Origin: CAVTHW01 sp963734625
GTDB lineage: Bacteria; Acidobacteriota; Terriglobia; Bryobacterales; Bryobacteraceae
NCBI GenBank assembly: GCA_963734625.1
Contig: CAVTHW010000002.1
Span: 1-64,000 of the forward strand
Reading direction: 5' to 3'
DNA length: 64,000 bases
This document shows positions 9,460 to 18,487 of the stretch, one piece after another. Every line of letters starts with the position of its first letter. Position 1 is the stretch's first letter. The translations under genes were made by a program, and so were the position numbers. The notes beneath the pieces were generated by a model, which was not told the DNA's origin, searched no databases, and worked only from the letters and a program-made list of their open reading frames with translations.

Positions 9460-9646
9460 CCTCGATCGTGCGAACCATTGGAGGACGCGTTGCTTGTGGC
9501 GGTTCGAAGTGCAGTTCCAGCGCTTCCTTCAAATTGGCGAGAGCCTCTCCTTCGGTTTCGCCTTGACTGGCGACATCGACTTCCAGGCACTGGGAGACGT
9601 ACCATTTCCCCTCGCGCCAAACAGTCGCGGCGAATGGTCGCTTCAT
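9440..9646 (-). CDS. hicB: HicB-family antitoxin
   Basis: A protein of about 68 residues with the truncated RNase H-like HicB fold: FAATVWREGKWYVSQCLEVD, then VASQGETEGEALANLKEALE. No added DNA-binding domain (HTH or ribbon-helix-helix) is visible at the C-terminus, so this is a short HicB. I chose ATG 9646; a GTG at 9652 adds two residues. It is first in the hicB-hicA operon and divergent from guaB. Confidence 0.85.
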   Translation of the reverse strand: MKRPFAATVWREGKWYVSQCLEVDVASQGETEGEALANLKEALELHFEPPQATRPPMVRTIEVEVGAA

Positions 9647-9748
9647 GACCACATTCTTTCACACGGCAACAGGCCTTCGCACCCCCGTTGCGCCGGTTCG
9701 ATGCCAGTGAGTCTTGCGCCCTTCTTCCCCGCCTTCGTATGATGGAGT

Positions 9749-11203
9749 ATGGATCTTGAAGGCATTGTTGAAGGGCTCACCTTCGATGACGTTCTCCTGG
9801 TTCCCGCGCGCAGCGCGGTGATCCCCGCCGAGGCGGACACGCGGACCTGGGTGACGCGCAAGATCGGGCTGAACATCCCCATCGTCAGCTCCGCCATGGA
9901 TACGGTTACCGAATCGCACATGGCCATCGCCTTGGCGCAACAGGGCGGCATCGGCATCATCCACCGCAACATGCCCATCGCCCGGCAGGCCGAGGAGGTG
10001 GACCGGGTCAAGCGCAGTGAGAGCGGCATGATCGTGGACCCGGTCACCATGGAGCCCGATCAAAAGATCAGTGACGCCCTGGATGTCATGACCCGCTTCC
10101 GGATCTCGGGCGTTCCCGTAACCAAGAATGGCAAGCTGGTCGGCATCCTGACCAACCGCGATTTGCGATTCGAAACCCGCTTCGACCTGCCCATCTCCGA
10201 GGTGATGACCAAGGAGAATCTGATCACGGTGCCCGTGGGCACTACGCTCGAAGGCGCGCGGGAGATCCTGCACCGCCACCGGGTCGAGAAACTGCTGGTC
10301 GTCGACGCGAACTACAATCTCAAGGGCCTGATCACGGTCAAGGACATCCAGAAGAAACTGAAGTACCCCACCGCCGCCAAGGATGAGCAAGGCCGTCTGC
10401 GCGTTGGCGCCGCTCTCGGAGTGGCCGGCGATTTTCTGGAAAGGGCCCAGGAACTGGTGGCGAAGAAGGTGGATCTGCTGGCGATCGACACTGCTCACGG
10501 TCACCAGGAACGCGTGCTGCGGGCGGTCGCGGCCATCAAGAAAGCCCTGCCGAATGTCGAATTGATCGCCGGTAATGTGGCTACTTTTGAAGGGGCGCGA
10601 GACCTGATTGCTCTGGGCGTGGATGGGGTCAAGGTCGGTGTCGGCCCCGGCTCCATTTGCACGACTCGGGTGGTTTCCGGCGCGGGCGTGCCGCAGATTA
10701 CCGCGGTCTCGGAAGCCGCCAGGGCGGCGCGCGACTCCGGCGTGCCGGTGATCTCCGACGGCGGAATCAAGTACTCGGGCGACATCACCAAGGCCATAGC
10801 CGCCGGAGCGGCCTGCGTCATGATCGGCAGCCTCTTCGCCGGGACCGATGAAAGCCCGGGTGAGACCATCCTCTATCAGGGCCGCACCTTCAAGAGCTAC
10901 CGCGGCATGGGCTCCACCGGAGCCATGGCCCAGGGCTCGAGCGACCGCTATTCGCAGGACCCCAGCGCCAAGTTGGTCCCGGAGGGCATTGAAGGACGGG
11001 TGCCGTACAAAGGCCCCATCTCGGAAATGGTCTACCAGTTGGTGGGCGGGCTGAAAGCGGGCATGGGCTACTGCGGCTGCGCCACCATCCCCGAGCTTCA
11101 GAAAGAGGCTAAATTCCTGCGCATCACCTCGGCCGGCCTGCGCGAGAGCCACGTCCACGACGTGATTATTACGAAGGAAGCTCCGAACTACCGGCTGGAG
11201 TAG
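9749..11203 (+). CDS. guaB: inosine-5'-monophosphate dehydrogenase
   Basis: A 484-residue full-length IMPDH, which oxidises IMP to XMP with NAD+ in GMP synthesis. The (beta/alpha)8 barrel is split by two CBS domains (about residues 95-205; ISGVPVTKNGKLVGILTNRD and VEKLLVVDANYNLKGLITVK). The catalytic cysteine is in GPGSICTTRVV (C304), and the flap contains SYRGMGSTGAM. TATGAT at 9738-9743 with TTGCGC 18 nt upstream is a possible promoter very close to the ATG. Its 3' end overlaps the convergent xseA by 35 nt. Confidence 0.97.
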   Translation: MDLEGIVEGLTFDDVLLVPARSAVIPAEADTRTWVTRKIGLNIPIVSSAMDTVTESHMAIALAQQGGIGIIHRNMPIARQAEEVDRVKRSESGMIVDPVTMEPDQKISDALDVMTRFRISGVPVTKNGKLVGILTNRDLRFETRFDLPISEVMTKENLITVPVGTTLEGAREILHRHRVEKLLVVDANYNLKGLITVKDIQKKLKYPTAAKDEQGRLRVGAALGVAGDFLERAQELVAKKVDLLAIDTAHGHQERVLRAVAAIKKALPNVELIAGNVATFEGARDLIALGVDGVKVGVGPGSICTTRVVSGAGVPQITAVSEAARAARDSGVPVISDGGIKYSGDITKAIAAGAACVMIGSLFAGTDESPGETILYQGRTFKSYRGMGSTGAMAQGSSDRYSQDPSAKLVPEGIEGRVPYKGPISEMVYQLVGGLKAGMGYCGCATIPELQKEAKFLRITSAGLRESHVHDVIITKEAPNYRLE

Positions 11204-12423
11204 ACCGGGACACCCGGGCTTTCAGCCGCCCTTGCGCCAGGCGCACGCCGATGCTGGATTTTACCGGCGCGTCTTCGGCCCGCTTGATGACTCTTCCCTG
11301 TTCGTCCTGAACGATGGCATAGCCGCGCTCCAGGATGTTGAGAGGGCTCAGCAGCAGCAACTTCGCGGCCAGCGTGCCCGAGCGCACACGCCCGCGCTGG
11401 AGCTGGTCTCGCAACCGCTCGCGCATCCGGTAGTCGATCTCGTCCACTCGTTGCAGGCGCCGGCCCAGAGCCCGGTGTATGACCGAGCCCGCCCGTTCGA
11501 TCCCCAGTTGATGGAAGTGCCGGGAGGCGTCGGCGAGACGGTAGCGCAGATCCTTCTCCAGCCTGCGGGCCGTGGCGTCGATGCGCTCGAACAGCTCCTG
11601 CCGGGTGCAGATCACCAGCTCCGCGGCGGCCGATGGCGTGGGTGCGCGGAGGTCGGCGACGAAGTCGGCGATGGTCACGTCGGTCTCGTGGCCGACCGCG
11701 GATACGATCGGGACCGTCGAGCGGGCGATGGCGCGCGCCACGGCCTCCTCGTTGAACGTCCACAGGTCTTCGAGCGATCCGCCGCCCCGGGCCACAATCA
11801 CGACATCCGGCCAGCCCGACCGGCTGAACCAGTCGATACCCTCCACCACCTGCCCGACCGAGCCCTCGCCCTGCACCTGGGCCGGGTAAAGGCGGATGTG
11901 CAGGCCCGGAAAGCGCCGCGCCAGGATTTGGATCATGTCCCGGATGACGGCGCCGGTGGGTGAGGTCACGATGCCGATCCGCTGCGGCAGACTGGGGAGC
12001 GGACGCTTTCGCGACTGCGGCGAACAGCCCCTCGTCGGAGAGCTTCTTCTTCAACTGCTCGAAGGCCAACTGGAGCGCGCCGTAGCCCTGGGGCTCGATC
12101 GCCTCCACCAGCAACTGGTATTCGCCCCTGGATTCGTAGACGTCGATCCGGCCGCGCGCCAGCACCGCGACGCCATCCTGCGGCTTGAAACGGAGATACC
12201 GGGCCGAGGCGCGGAAGCACGCGCAGCGAAGCTGCGAGGATTCATCCTTCAGGGTGAAGTAGTAGTGGCCGCTGGCGGCGAGCTTCACGCCCGAAATCTC
12301 CCCGGAGACCCAAATATCCTGGAAGCCGCCGCCGAGAAGCTCGCGGATGGCAGCGCTCAACTGGGCCACGGTGTACACCCGCCGGCCTTTGGAAAAGTCC
12401 AGGTTGATCTGTTCCATACTCAT
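11169..12423 (-). CDS. xseA: exodeoxyribonuclease VII large subunit, one frameshift
   Basis: About 417 residues after correction. The N-terminal OB-fold domain (YTVAQLSAAIRELLGG, FQDIWVSGEISGVK) is followed by the catalytic region (VTSPTGAVIRDM, VVIVARGGGSLEDLW, VSAVGHETDVTIADFVADLR, APTPSAAAE) and a coiled-coil C-terminal part ending with LNILERGYAIVQDEQGRVI. The frame shifts by +1 at 12007-12009, where an AAA run (minus strand) should be AA; that restores KRPLPSLPQRIGIVTSPTG. ExoVII degrades single-stranded DNA with the small subunit XseB, which is not nearby. Housekeeping role and homopolymer position point to a sequencing error. Confidence 0.92.
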
Positions 12424-12481
12424 GAAAAATCAGGCTTTAATGCCATTCAGGAATGTTGGAGGCCCGATCACTTTTTTCTAT

Positions 12482-12510
12482 TTGACCGCCTCGCCGGTCC
12501 TCGTTATCCT
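12482..12510 (+). promoter_or_regulatory. candidate glnA promoter
   Basis: TTGACC (12482-12487), 17-nt spacer, TATCCT (12505-12510), in the 145-nt divergent gap between xseA and glnA and 58 nt before the glnA ATG. Confidence 0.4.
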
Positions 12511-12568
12511 GAAGTCGCACTCTGACGGAAATCGCCTCTCTGTCATTGTAATCATCCATGGAGGACAG

Positions 12569-13979
12569 ATGACCCCCAAAGAAGTATTGGAATACGCAAA
12601 GAAGAACGACGCCAAGCAGGTGGACGTGCGTTTTACCGACCTGCCGGGGCTGATGCACCACGTTTCCTATCCGATCCACGAGCTGATCGGAAGAGGTTTT
12701 CGAGGAGGGGTACGGCTTTGACGGCTCCAGCATTCGCGGCTGGGCGGTCATCAACGAAAGCGACATGCTCCTGATCCCCGATCCCGCAACCGCCTTCATG
12801 GATCCGTTCGCCAAGACGCCAACCCTGGTGATGCTCGCCAATGTCGTCGATCCCATCACGCGCCAGCACTACGAGCGCGACCCCCGCTGGATCGCCCGCA
12901 AGGCGGAGATGTTCCTGAACAGCAGCGGAATCGCGGATACGGCCTACTTCGGAGCCGAGGCGGAGTTCTTCATCTTCGACAACATCCGCTTCGATCAGAA
13001 CGAGCACTCCGGCTTCTACTTCATCGACGCCGAGGAAGGCCGCTGGAACTCCGGCCGCGAGGAGAACAACCTGGGCTACCGGCCGCGCTACAAGGAAGGC
13101 TACTTCCCGGTGCCGCCGACGGACCACTACCAGGACCTGCGCAGCGAGATGGTCCAGACCATGCTGAAGTGCGGACTGAACATCGAGTGCCACCATCACG
13201 AAGTGGCCACCGGCGGACAAGCCGAGATCGATCAGCGGTTCGACACCCTGGTGAAGTCGGCGGACAACATGATGCTGTACAAGTACGTGGTCCGCAACGT
13301 GGCGCACCAGAACGGCAAGACCGTGACCTTCATGCCCAAGCCGCTTTTCGGCGACAACGGCAGCGGCATGCACGTTCACCAGAGCCTGTGGAAGGGCGGC
13401 AAGCCCCTGTTCGCCGGCGACGGCTACGCCGGAGTGAGCCAGCTCGCCCTGTGGTATATCGGCGGCCTGCTGAAGCACGCCCGGGCGCTGTCGGCCATCA
13501 TCGCGCCGACCACCAACAGCTACAAGCGGCTGGTGCCCGGCTACGAAGCGCCGGTGAACCTGGCCTATTCCCGCCGCAACCGCTCGGCGGCCTGCCGCAT
13601 CCCCATGTACTCGGCCAGCCCCAAGGCCAAGCGCGTCGAATTCCGGCCGCCGGATCCTTCCTGCAACCCGTACCTGGCCTTCGCCGCCATGATCATGGCC
13701 GGCATGGATGGGGTGCTCAACAAGATCGATCCGGGCGAACCGCTGGACAAGGACATTTACGATCTGTCTCCGGAGGAGATGAAGAGCGTGCCGTCCATGC
13801 CCGGTTCGCTGGAAGAGGCGCTAGCCTGCCTCGAGAACGACCACGCCTTCCTGCTCAAGGGCGATGTCTTCACCGAGGAGCTGCTCGAAACGTTCATCGA
13901 CTACAAGCGCAAGAACGAGGCCGACGCCATCCGGCTGCGCCCGCATCCTTACGAGTTCGCCCTGTATTACGACATTTAG
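12569..13979 (+). CDS. glnA: type I glutamine synthetase, one frameshift
   Basis: Makes glutamine from glutamate, ammonia and ATP; cytoplasmic dodecamer. ATG 12569 lies behind GGAGGA. A +1 shift at 12689-12690 (GG for G) separates LPGLMHHVSYPIHELI from EEVFEEGYGFDGSSIRGW; corrected length is 469 residues, the normal GSI size. Seen motifs: GAEAEFFIFD, the ATP/glutamate site FMPKPLFGDNGSGMHVHQSL, the NRSAACRIP block and a tyrosine in KDIYDLSPEE that falls at residue 397, the classical adenylylation position, so GSI-beta-type control by GlnE is likely. Such an essential gene should be intact, so the shift is probably an artefact. Confidence 0.95.
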
Positions 13980-13990
13980 TTCCTTTACCG

Positions 13991-14024
13991 CTCCCTGACG
14001 GTCGCGGCTCTGATCCGAGCCGCG
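13991..14024. repeat. hairpin repeat related to 45493-45566, downstream of glnA
   Basis: CTCCCTGACGGTCG at 13991-14004 is shared with 45496-45509. It runs into a hairpin CGCGGCTC-TGATCC-GAGCCGCG (14003-14024, 8-bp stem, 6-nt loop) starting 12 nt after the glnA stop. It may act as a terminator or be a REP-like dispersed element; no T-run follows. Confidence 0.5.
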
Positions 14025-14076
14025 CGCGTAAGCAAGCGGGTAGACACCCTGGGTGTAGAATGGTGTCGCGCAGGTT

Positions 14077-15294
14077 ATGCGCGTTGGCTCCATGCGCACT
14101 TCCAGGTCCAAATGGAGGCGGGTAGTTTCCCTCGGGGCCATGGCGTGCGCAACCGCTTGCGCCCAAAGCATCGTGGCGGGGCCTCAGCCAGGCGATCTGA
14201 GCGTGCTGGAGTCCCGCGTGCCGCGCAAGGAACTGCCCTGCACCGTAACTCCCGTCAAGCCCGCTTTGGGCTTCGACCTGCGCTTCCACGTGGGGTATGA
14301 AGTTGCCGTTCCGCTGAAGGAACTCGTCGGCGCGAGCGACCTGCTGACAATCGTCTTCCGGGTGACACCCGCCGCCGACAAGGGCAACCCAACATATTTC
14401 ACCCAGTCGATCCGCGTGCCGAGGATCGCGGAGAACGCCAGAGGTGACTCCTCCCTGGGCGGCTGGTTCGATCTGGGCGAGGGGAAGTACCACGTCGATT
14501 GGCTGATGCGCGACCGCCGGGAGAGGGTGTGTTCCTTCAACTGGGATGCGGATGCTTCCCTTCCCGACCGCGACAAGGATCTGGGTATGGTGTTGCGTCC
14601 CGGCCAGGTGCGGCAGGCCGAGGAAGAGACGTTCGAGGCGGAGCCGCCGGCTGAGAAGAACCCGGCCGGCCCGCCGCTCTATGTCAAAGTTCTGGTGAAC
14701 TTCGCACCCCAGAAGCCGGACTCCAGCGTTCTTCAGCCGCTCGACGTTGATGCTCTGGTTTCCATCCTGCGCAACATCGTTCGAGATCCTCGAGTCGAGC
14801 GGATCTCGGTGGTCGCTTTCAGCCTGCACGAACGGCGGGTGATCTACCGCCAGGATGCCGCCTCCGGCGTTGATTTTCCAGCCCTCGGGCGGGCGATCGA
14901 GTCCCTGAACCTGGGCGCCATCGACCTTCAGCGGCTCAGCCAGAAATACGGCGACACGCAGTTTCTGGCCGGACTGGTGCAGCAGGAGGCTTCGGGCCCC
15001 AGCCGGCCGGATGCGCTGATTTTTGCGGGTCCTAAGGCGTTGCTGGAACGGAATGTGCCGGAGGAGGAATTAAAGGAAACGGGGCAGGTGGGTTATCCCG
15101 TCTATTATTTGAACTACAATTTAAACCCGGCGGATATCCCCTGGCGGGACGCAATAGGGAACGTGGTAAAGTTCTTCAAGGGCGATGAATATACGGTTTC
15201 GCGTCCTCGGGATCTTTGGTTTGCGGTAAAGGAAATGGTGTCGCGGATCGCAGTCTGGAAGGCTCAGCGGCAGGCGAGGATGGCGGTGCGATGA
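14077..15294 (+). CDS. secreted protein of unknown function
   Basis: A 405-residue protein with an export signal (WRRVVSLGAMACATACAQ). Mostly beta N-terminal half, then LYVKVLVNFAPQKPDS and an alpha/beta C-terminal half (VERISVVAFSLHERRVIYRQ, PDALIFAGPKALLERNVPEE) whose strand-helix alternation resembles a VWA-like Rossmann fold, though no MIDAS motif is evident. I do not recognise the family. ATG 14092 is an alternative start. It overlaps the next gene by ATGA, so it is probably co-translated with the exported methyltransferase-like protein. Confidence 0.7.
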   Translation: MRVGSMRTSRSKWRRVVSLGAMACATACAQSIVAGPQPGDLSVLESRVPRKELPCTVTPVKPALGFDLRFHVGYEVAVPLKELVGASDLLTIVFRVTPAADKGNPTYFTQSIRVPRIAENARGDSSLGGWFDLGEGKYHVDWLMRDRRERVCSFNWDADASLPDRDKDLGMVLRPGQVRQAEEETFEAEPPAEKNPAGPPLYVKVLVNFAPQKPDSSVLQPLDVDALVSILRNIVRDPRVERISVVAFSLHERRVIYRQDAASGVDFPALGRAIESLNLGAIDLQRLSQKYGDTQFLAGLVQQEASGPSRPDALIFAGPKALLERNVPEEELKETGQVGYPVYYLNYNLNPADIPWRDAIGNVVKFFKGDEYTVSRPRDLWFAVKEMVSRIAVWKAQRQARMAVR

Positions 15295-15854
15295 GTAGGC
15301 CGGCAATATCGGCGGCTATGGCGTTGGGGGCGTGCGCGCTATGGATCGGCGCGGCGTCCGCCCAGCAACGCATTTCCCCATACAACCTCGCGCCCTACGT
15401 GCCTTCGCCTGAACCGGTGGTGGAGAAGATGCTGGAGGCCGCCGACCTTAAAGCGGGCGAGACGCTCTTCGACCTGGGTTGCGGCGACGGCCGGATCCTG
15501 TTCCTGGCCGCCGAAAAATTCAGGGCCAACGCCGTGGGTGTGGAACTGTCGCCAAAGCTCGTCCAAGAAGCGCGCGAAAAGATCCGCAAACTTGGTCTTC
15601 AAGACCGGATCACGGTCGTGGAAGGCAATCTTTTGGATGTGAACCTCCGCTCCGCCGATGTAGTCACGCTCTACCTGATGCGGCTGTCCAACGAGAAATT
15701 GAAACCCAACCTCCTGAAGGAACTGCACGCCGGCGCACGGGTCGTCTCGCACGACTACGAGATCCCCGGTTGGAAGCCCATCCGTATAGAAAGGCTCCTG
15801 GTCCATCAGCGAACCCACACAATTTACGTCTACCGGATGCCTCCCGCGGAATAG
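15291..15854 (+). CDS. class I SAM-dependent methyltransferase with N-terminal signal peptide
   Basis: A 187-residue protein. Residues 1-25 look like a cleavable signal (MSRPAISAAMALGACALWIG, then AASAQQ). The rest is a Rossmann methyltransferase: SAM motif I LFDLGCGDGRILFLA, acidic motif II NAVGVELSP, motif III DRITVVEGNLLDV. Its ATG overlaps the stop of the upstream secreted protein (ATGA), so the start is well fixed and the signal-like N-terminus is real rather than a mis-start. How an exported enzyme would reach SAM is unclear; substrate unknown. Confidence 0.78.
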   Translation: MSRPAISAAMALGACALWIGAASAQQRISPYNLAPYVPSPEPVVEKMLEAADLKAGETLFDLGCGDGRILFLAAEKFRANAVGVELSPKLVQEAREKIRKLGLQDRITVVEGNLLDVNLRSADVVTLYLMRLSNEKLKPNLLKELHAGARVVSHDYEIPGWKPIRIERLLVHQRTHTIYVYRMPPAE

Positions 15855-15905
15855 GCCTCGATCCGTTCCCTTTCGGTTTGATATGCTGGCCTGAGACACA
15901 GGCTC

Positions 15906-16574
15906 ATGATCCCACTCAAGGACTCCCAACCGAGCTACTCCACGCCTTACGTTACGATTTCGCTGATCGTGTTGAATACGCTGGTGTTCTTCTACGAGGT
16001 GACGCTGGACCCGTTTTCTCTCAACAACTTGATCTCGGTTTACGGGGTTGTGCCGGGCAGCCTGCAACCAGGGACCTTGGTGACGTCCATGTTCTTGCAC
16101 GGCGGCTGGCTGCACCTGATCGGCAACATGTGGTTCCTGTGGATTTTCGGCGATAACGTCGAAGACATCCTGGGCCACGGCAAGTACTTGCTTTTCTATC
16201 TGTTGTGCGGCGTCGCCGCGGGCCTGGTGCATATCGTTTTCAATTCCGGCTCCCGTTTGCCTACCGTGGGCGCCAGCGGCGCGATCGCCGGCGTGATGGG
16301 AGCCTACATGATCAAGTTTCCCCATTCGCGAGTCCTCACGCTGGTGCCCATCTTCTTCTTTCTGACAACCATCGAGGTCCCCGCCATGGTCATCCTAGCC
16401 TACTGGTTTGTGATCCAGTTCTTCAGCGGCGCGTGGTCGGTCGGCTATTCGCATCTGTCGCAAGGCGGGGTGGCATGGTTCGCCCATGTGGGCGGATTCC
16501 TGGCGGGCATTCTCTTGATCTACGCGCTGCGGCCGCGCGAGCGCTTCCGGCAGCACAGCGAGTTGCATTGGTGA
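15906..16574 (+). CDS. rhomboid-family intramembrane serine protease
   Basis: A 222-residue six-helix membrane protein. It shows the L1 loop pattern HGGWLHLIGNMWFLWIFGDN, the nucleophile motif GASGAIAGVMGAYM (catalytic serine) and the catalytic histidine in AWFAHVGGFLAG. Rhomboids cleave substrates inside or near the membrane. Its stop overlaps a possible GTG start of bshB1, suggesting an operon. Substrate unknown. Confidence 0.9.
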   Translation: MIPLKDSQPSYSTPYVTISLIVLNTLVFFYEVTLDPFSLNNLISVYGVVPGSLQPGTLVTSMFLHGGWLHLIGNMWFLWIFGDNVEDILGHGKYLLFYLLCGVAAGLVHIVFNSGSRLPTVGASGAIAGVMGAYMIKFPHSRVLTLVPIFFFLTTIEVPAMVILAYWFVIQFFSGAWSVGYSHLSQGGVAWFAHVGGFLAGILLIYALRPRERFRQHSELHW

Positions 16575-16585
16575 GTGAACTGAAG

Positions 16586-17302
16586 ATGGACAACGGTATC
16601 GACCTGCTGGCAATTGCCGCGCACCCCGACGATGTGGAACAGACCTGCGGCGGGACCCTCATCCGGATGGCCGAGATGGGCTACCGCACCGGCGTTCTGG
16701 ATTTGACCGCCGGCGAGATGGGCACGCGAGGGACGCCGGAGACCCGCCTGGAGGAAGCCGGCGAAGCCGCCCGCCGCCTCCTGCTTTCGACCCGCCAGAA
16801 CCTTGGTTTTCCCGACGCCCGCCTGGAGAACACGCTGGCCGCACGGCTGACCCTGGCCGCCAAGATACGGGAACTGCGGCCCCGCGTCGTGATTCTGCCC
16901 TACTGGCAGGGGCGCCACCCGGACCACTACCGCGCCAGCGAGATTGGTTACGAGGCCTGCTTCCTGGCGGGACTGCGCAAGCTTGACGAACGCTCGGAAC
17001 CGCACCGGCCTCGCAAGGTCCTCTACGCGTCCATCTACACCAACGTGAGCCCATCCTTCGTCGTCGACATCAGCGCGCAGTTTGACCGGCGCATGGAGGC
17101 ATTATTCAGCTACCAGTCCCAATATGGCGACAGCCAGGAAGCCCAGGGGATTTTTCCGAACGAGAAGGAGATTCGCGAGAAGCTGGCGGCCATCGCTCGT
17201 TTTTATGGAAATCTGATAGGCGTCCGTTACGGCGAGCCTTTTGTCGTCAAGGAGATGCTTCCGGTGGATGACATCGTCGCCCTGGGCGGCCGGAGTATTT
17301 AG
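16586..17302 (+). CDS. bshB1: bacillithiol biosynthesis deacetylase BshB1-type (PIG-L family)
   Basis: A 238-residue LmbE/PIG-L zinc deacetylase. It shows the zinc motif AIAAHPDDVEQTCGGTL, the ILPYWQGRHPDHYRASEIGY block with the second histidine ligands, and the BshB1-like AGEMGTRGTPETRLEEA and LFSYQSQYG segments. In bacillithiol synthesis this family removes the acetyl group from GlcNAc-malate. I chose ATG 16586 because it matches the family N-terminus; a GTG at 16571 overlapping the rhomboid stop is possible. bshA and bshC are not in the window. Confidence 0.85.
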   Translation: MDNGIDLLAIAAHPDDVEQTCGGTLIRMAEMGYRTGVLDLTAGEMGTRGTPETRLEEAGEAARRLLLSTRQNLGFPDARLENTLAARLTLAAKIRELRPRVVILPYWQGRHPDHYRASEIGYEACFLAGLRKLDERSEPHRPRKVLYASIYTNVSPSFVVDISAQFDRRMEALFSYQSQYGDSQEAQGIFPNEKEIREKLAAIARFYGNLIGVRYGEPFVVKEMLPVDDIVALGGRSI

Positions 17303-17423
17303 AGTTTAGGGCCTGCTACCCCGCTTGACGCGGAGGCCGCAGTGTGAAAAAGTGGAAGTATCTCCATCTGGGGAGCGATTTCGGCAGGACAATATCCAAT
17401 TTGAATGAACTCAGGAGGACTGA

Positions 17424-17777
17424 ATGCGTACGCTGTTTTCTTTTTTGATTGCGGGAATGATTCTCTGGGGAGTCGCGGGCGTGGCGGCGGAGAAGAAGCC
17501 TCAGGAAAAGCTCGTTTTCAAGGCGACGATGGGCAACGTGACGTTTTTGCACGCCAAGCACGCCGAGCGGGATAAGGGCGACTGCAAGGTTTGCCACGAC
17601 ACACTATTTAAGCAAGATCTGACGGTGGCGCTGGGCTTCAAGGGCGACATGCACAAGACCGCTGTCGCGAAGAAAACTGGCTGCGCCGCCGCCGCATGCC
17701 ACAACACCGGAGGCAAGGCTTTTGTGACCACCGGCAACTGCACCAAGTGCCACGTTAAGACTGCCGCTAAGAGCTAA
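17424..17777 (+). CDS. small periplasmic multihaem c-type cytochrome (c3/c7-like)
   Basis: A 117-residue protein with a good ribosome site (AGGAGG), a signal peptide (LFSFLIAGMILWGVAGVAA) and three covalent haem attachment sites: CKVCH, an unusual CAAAACH (C-x4-CH) and CTKCH near the end. Additional histidines (FLHAKHAE, DMHKTA) can act as axial ligands, as in triheme c7-type cytochromes. Likely role is periplasmic electron transfer. It converges on the PepSY/ApbE operon. Confidence 0.85.
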   Translation: MRTLFSFLIAGMILWGVAGVAAEKKPQEKLVFKATMGNVTFLHAKHAERDKGDCKVCHDTLFKQDLTVALGFKGDMHKTAVAKKTGCAAAACHNTGGKAFVTTGNCTKCHVKTAAKS

Positions 17778-17782
17778 CCCTC

Positions 17783-17801
17783 GAGGGCGCTCCGCGCCCT
17801 C
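17783..17801. terminator. hairpin between convergent genes
   Basis: GAGGGCGC-TCC-GCGCCCTC, an 8-bp perfect stem with a 3-nt loop between the cytochrome stop and the stop of the PepSY gene. No T-run, so termination is plausible but not proven. Confidence 0.5.
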
Positions 17802-18487
17802 TATGGCACCCAGGCGAAGTAGACCAGACAGCAGAGCACTGCGCCGGCGGCCGCGGCCATCAAGCCTGACAAGCGAGATCGCTTCAGGATGAAGAACAGG
17901 ACTATACCGGTCAGGGAAACCAGGCACATCAGGACGGCCGAGACGTCGATCAACGTGGACCATGCCGCCCCGCTGTCACGGCCCTTGTGCAGGTCGTTCA
18001 GGATTGCCGCAAAACCCATCCGGCTTTCCGTTACGTCATAGGCGCCGGTTTGGCGGTCGACAAAAGCGTCGGCCGTGTAGCCCGGCCCTTTGAACGAAAC
18101 GGAGAGCTGCGACGCGTCGACCCGGAAATCGGTAAGGGCGCTCTTGATGCCATGGGTGCGGCGCAGGTGCTCGACGACTTCCAGTTTCGCCACTTCCTTG
18201 GGATTGGACGTATTCACCCAGTCCGGCGGGACGCTGCCTTTGTATTGATAGGTCTTCTGCTGCTTGCTGAACCACTCGGCATGGTTCAGCGTAAGCCCTG
18301 TGACCGCAAAAAAGAACAGGACGGCGAAGCTGGCCATCGACAGATAGACGTGGAGCCAGCGGGAAAGAAACGCCAGACGGCGTCTCCACGAGGGAACGGC
18401 GCGCCGCGGCACGGACGCGGTTTCGTCGTCCGGCGCTTCAACGAGTGCTGGTTTTGCGGTAATCAAGACTTGCCGATGCGAGTTCAT
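17801..18487 (-). CDS. PepSY-associated transmembrane protein
   Basis: A 228-residue protein starting at MNSHRQVLI. Membrane segments at FLSRWLHVYLSMASFAVLFF-AVTGLTLNH (about residues 40-68), LIDVSAVLMCLVSLTGIVLF and LMAAAAGAVLCCLVYFAW flank a periplasmic PepSY-like domain (FVDRQTGAYDVTESRMG, LNDLHKG). The histidines in helix 1 and in NDLHKGRD resemble haem-ligand positions of PepSY_TM reductases. It overlaps the ApbE gene by 50 nt and is the last gene of the operon, probably a membrane electron-transfer partner. Confidence 0.8.
   Translation of the reverse strand: MNSHRQVLITAKPALVEAPDDETASVPRRAVPSWRRRLAFLSRWLHVYLSMASFAVLFFFAVTGLTLNHAEWFSKQQKTYQYKGSVPPDWVNTSNPKEVAKLEVVEHLRRTHGIKSALTDFRVDASQLSVSFKGPGYTADAFVDRQTGAYDVTESRMGFAAILNDLHKGRDSGAAWSTLIDVSAVLMCLVSLTGIVLFFILKRSRLSGLMAAAAGAVLCCLVYFAWVP

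Noticed and set aside
9674..11158. Long antisense open frame opposite guaB
   Set aside because: Shadow frame; guaB is unambiguous on the plus strand.
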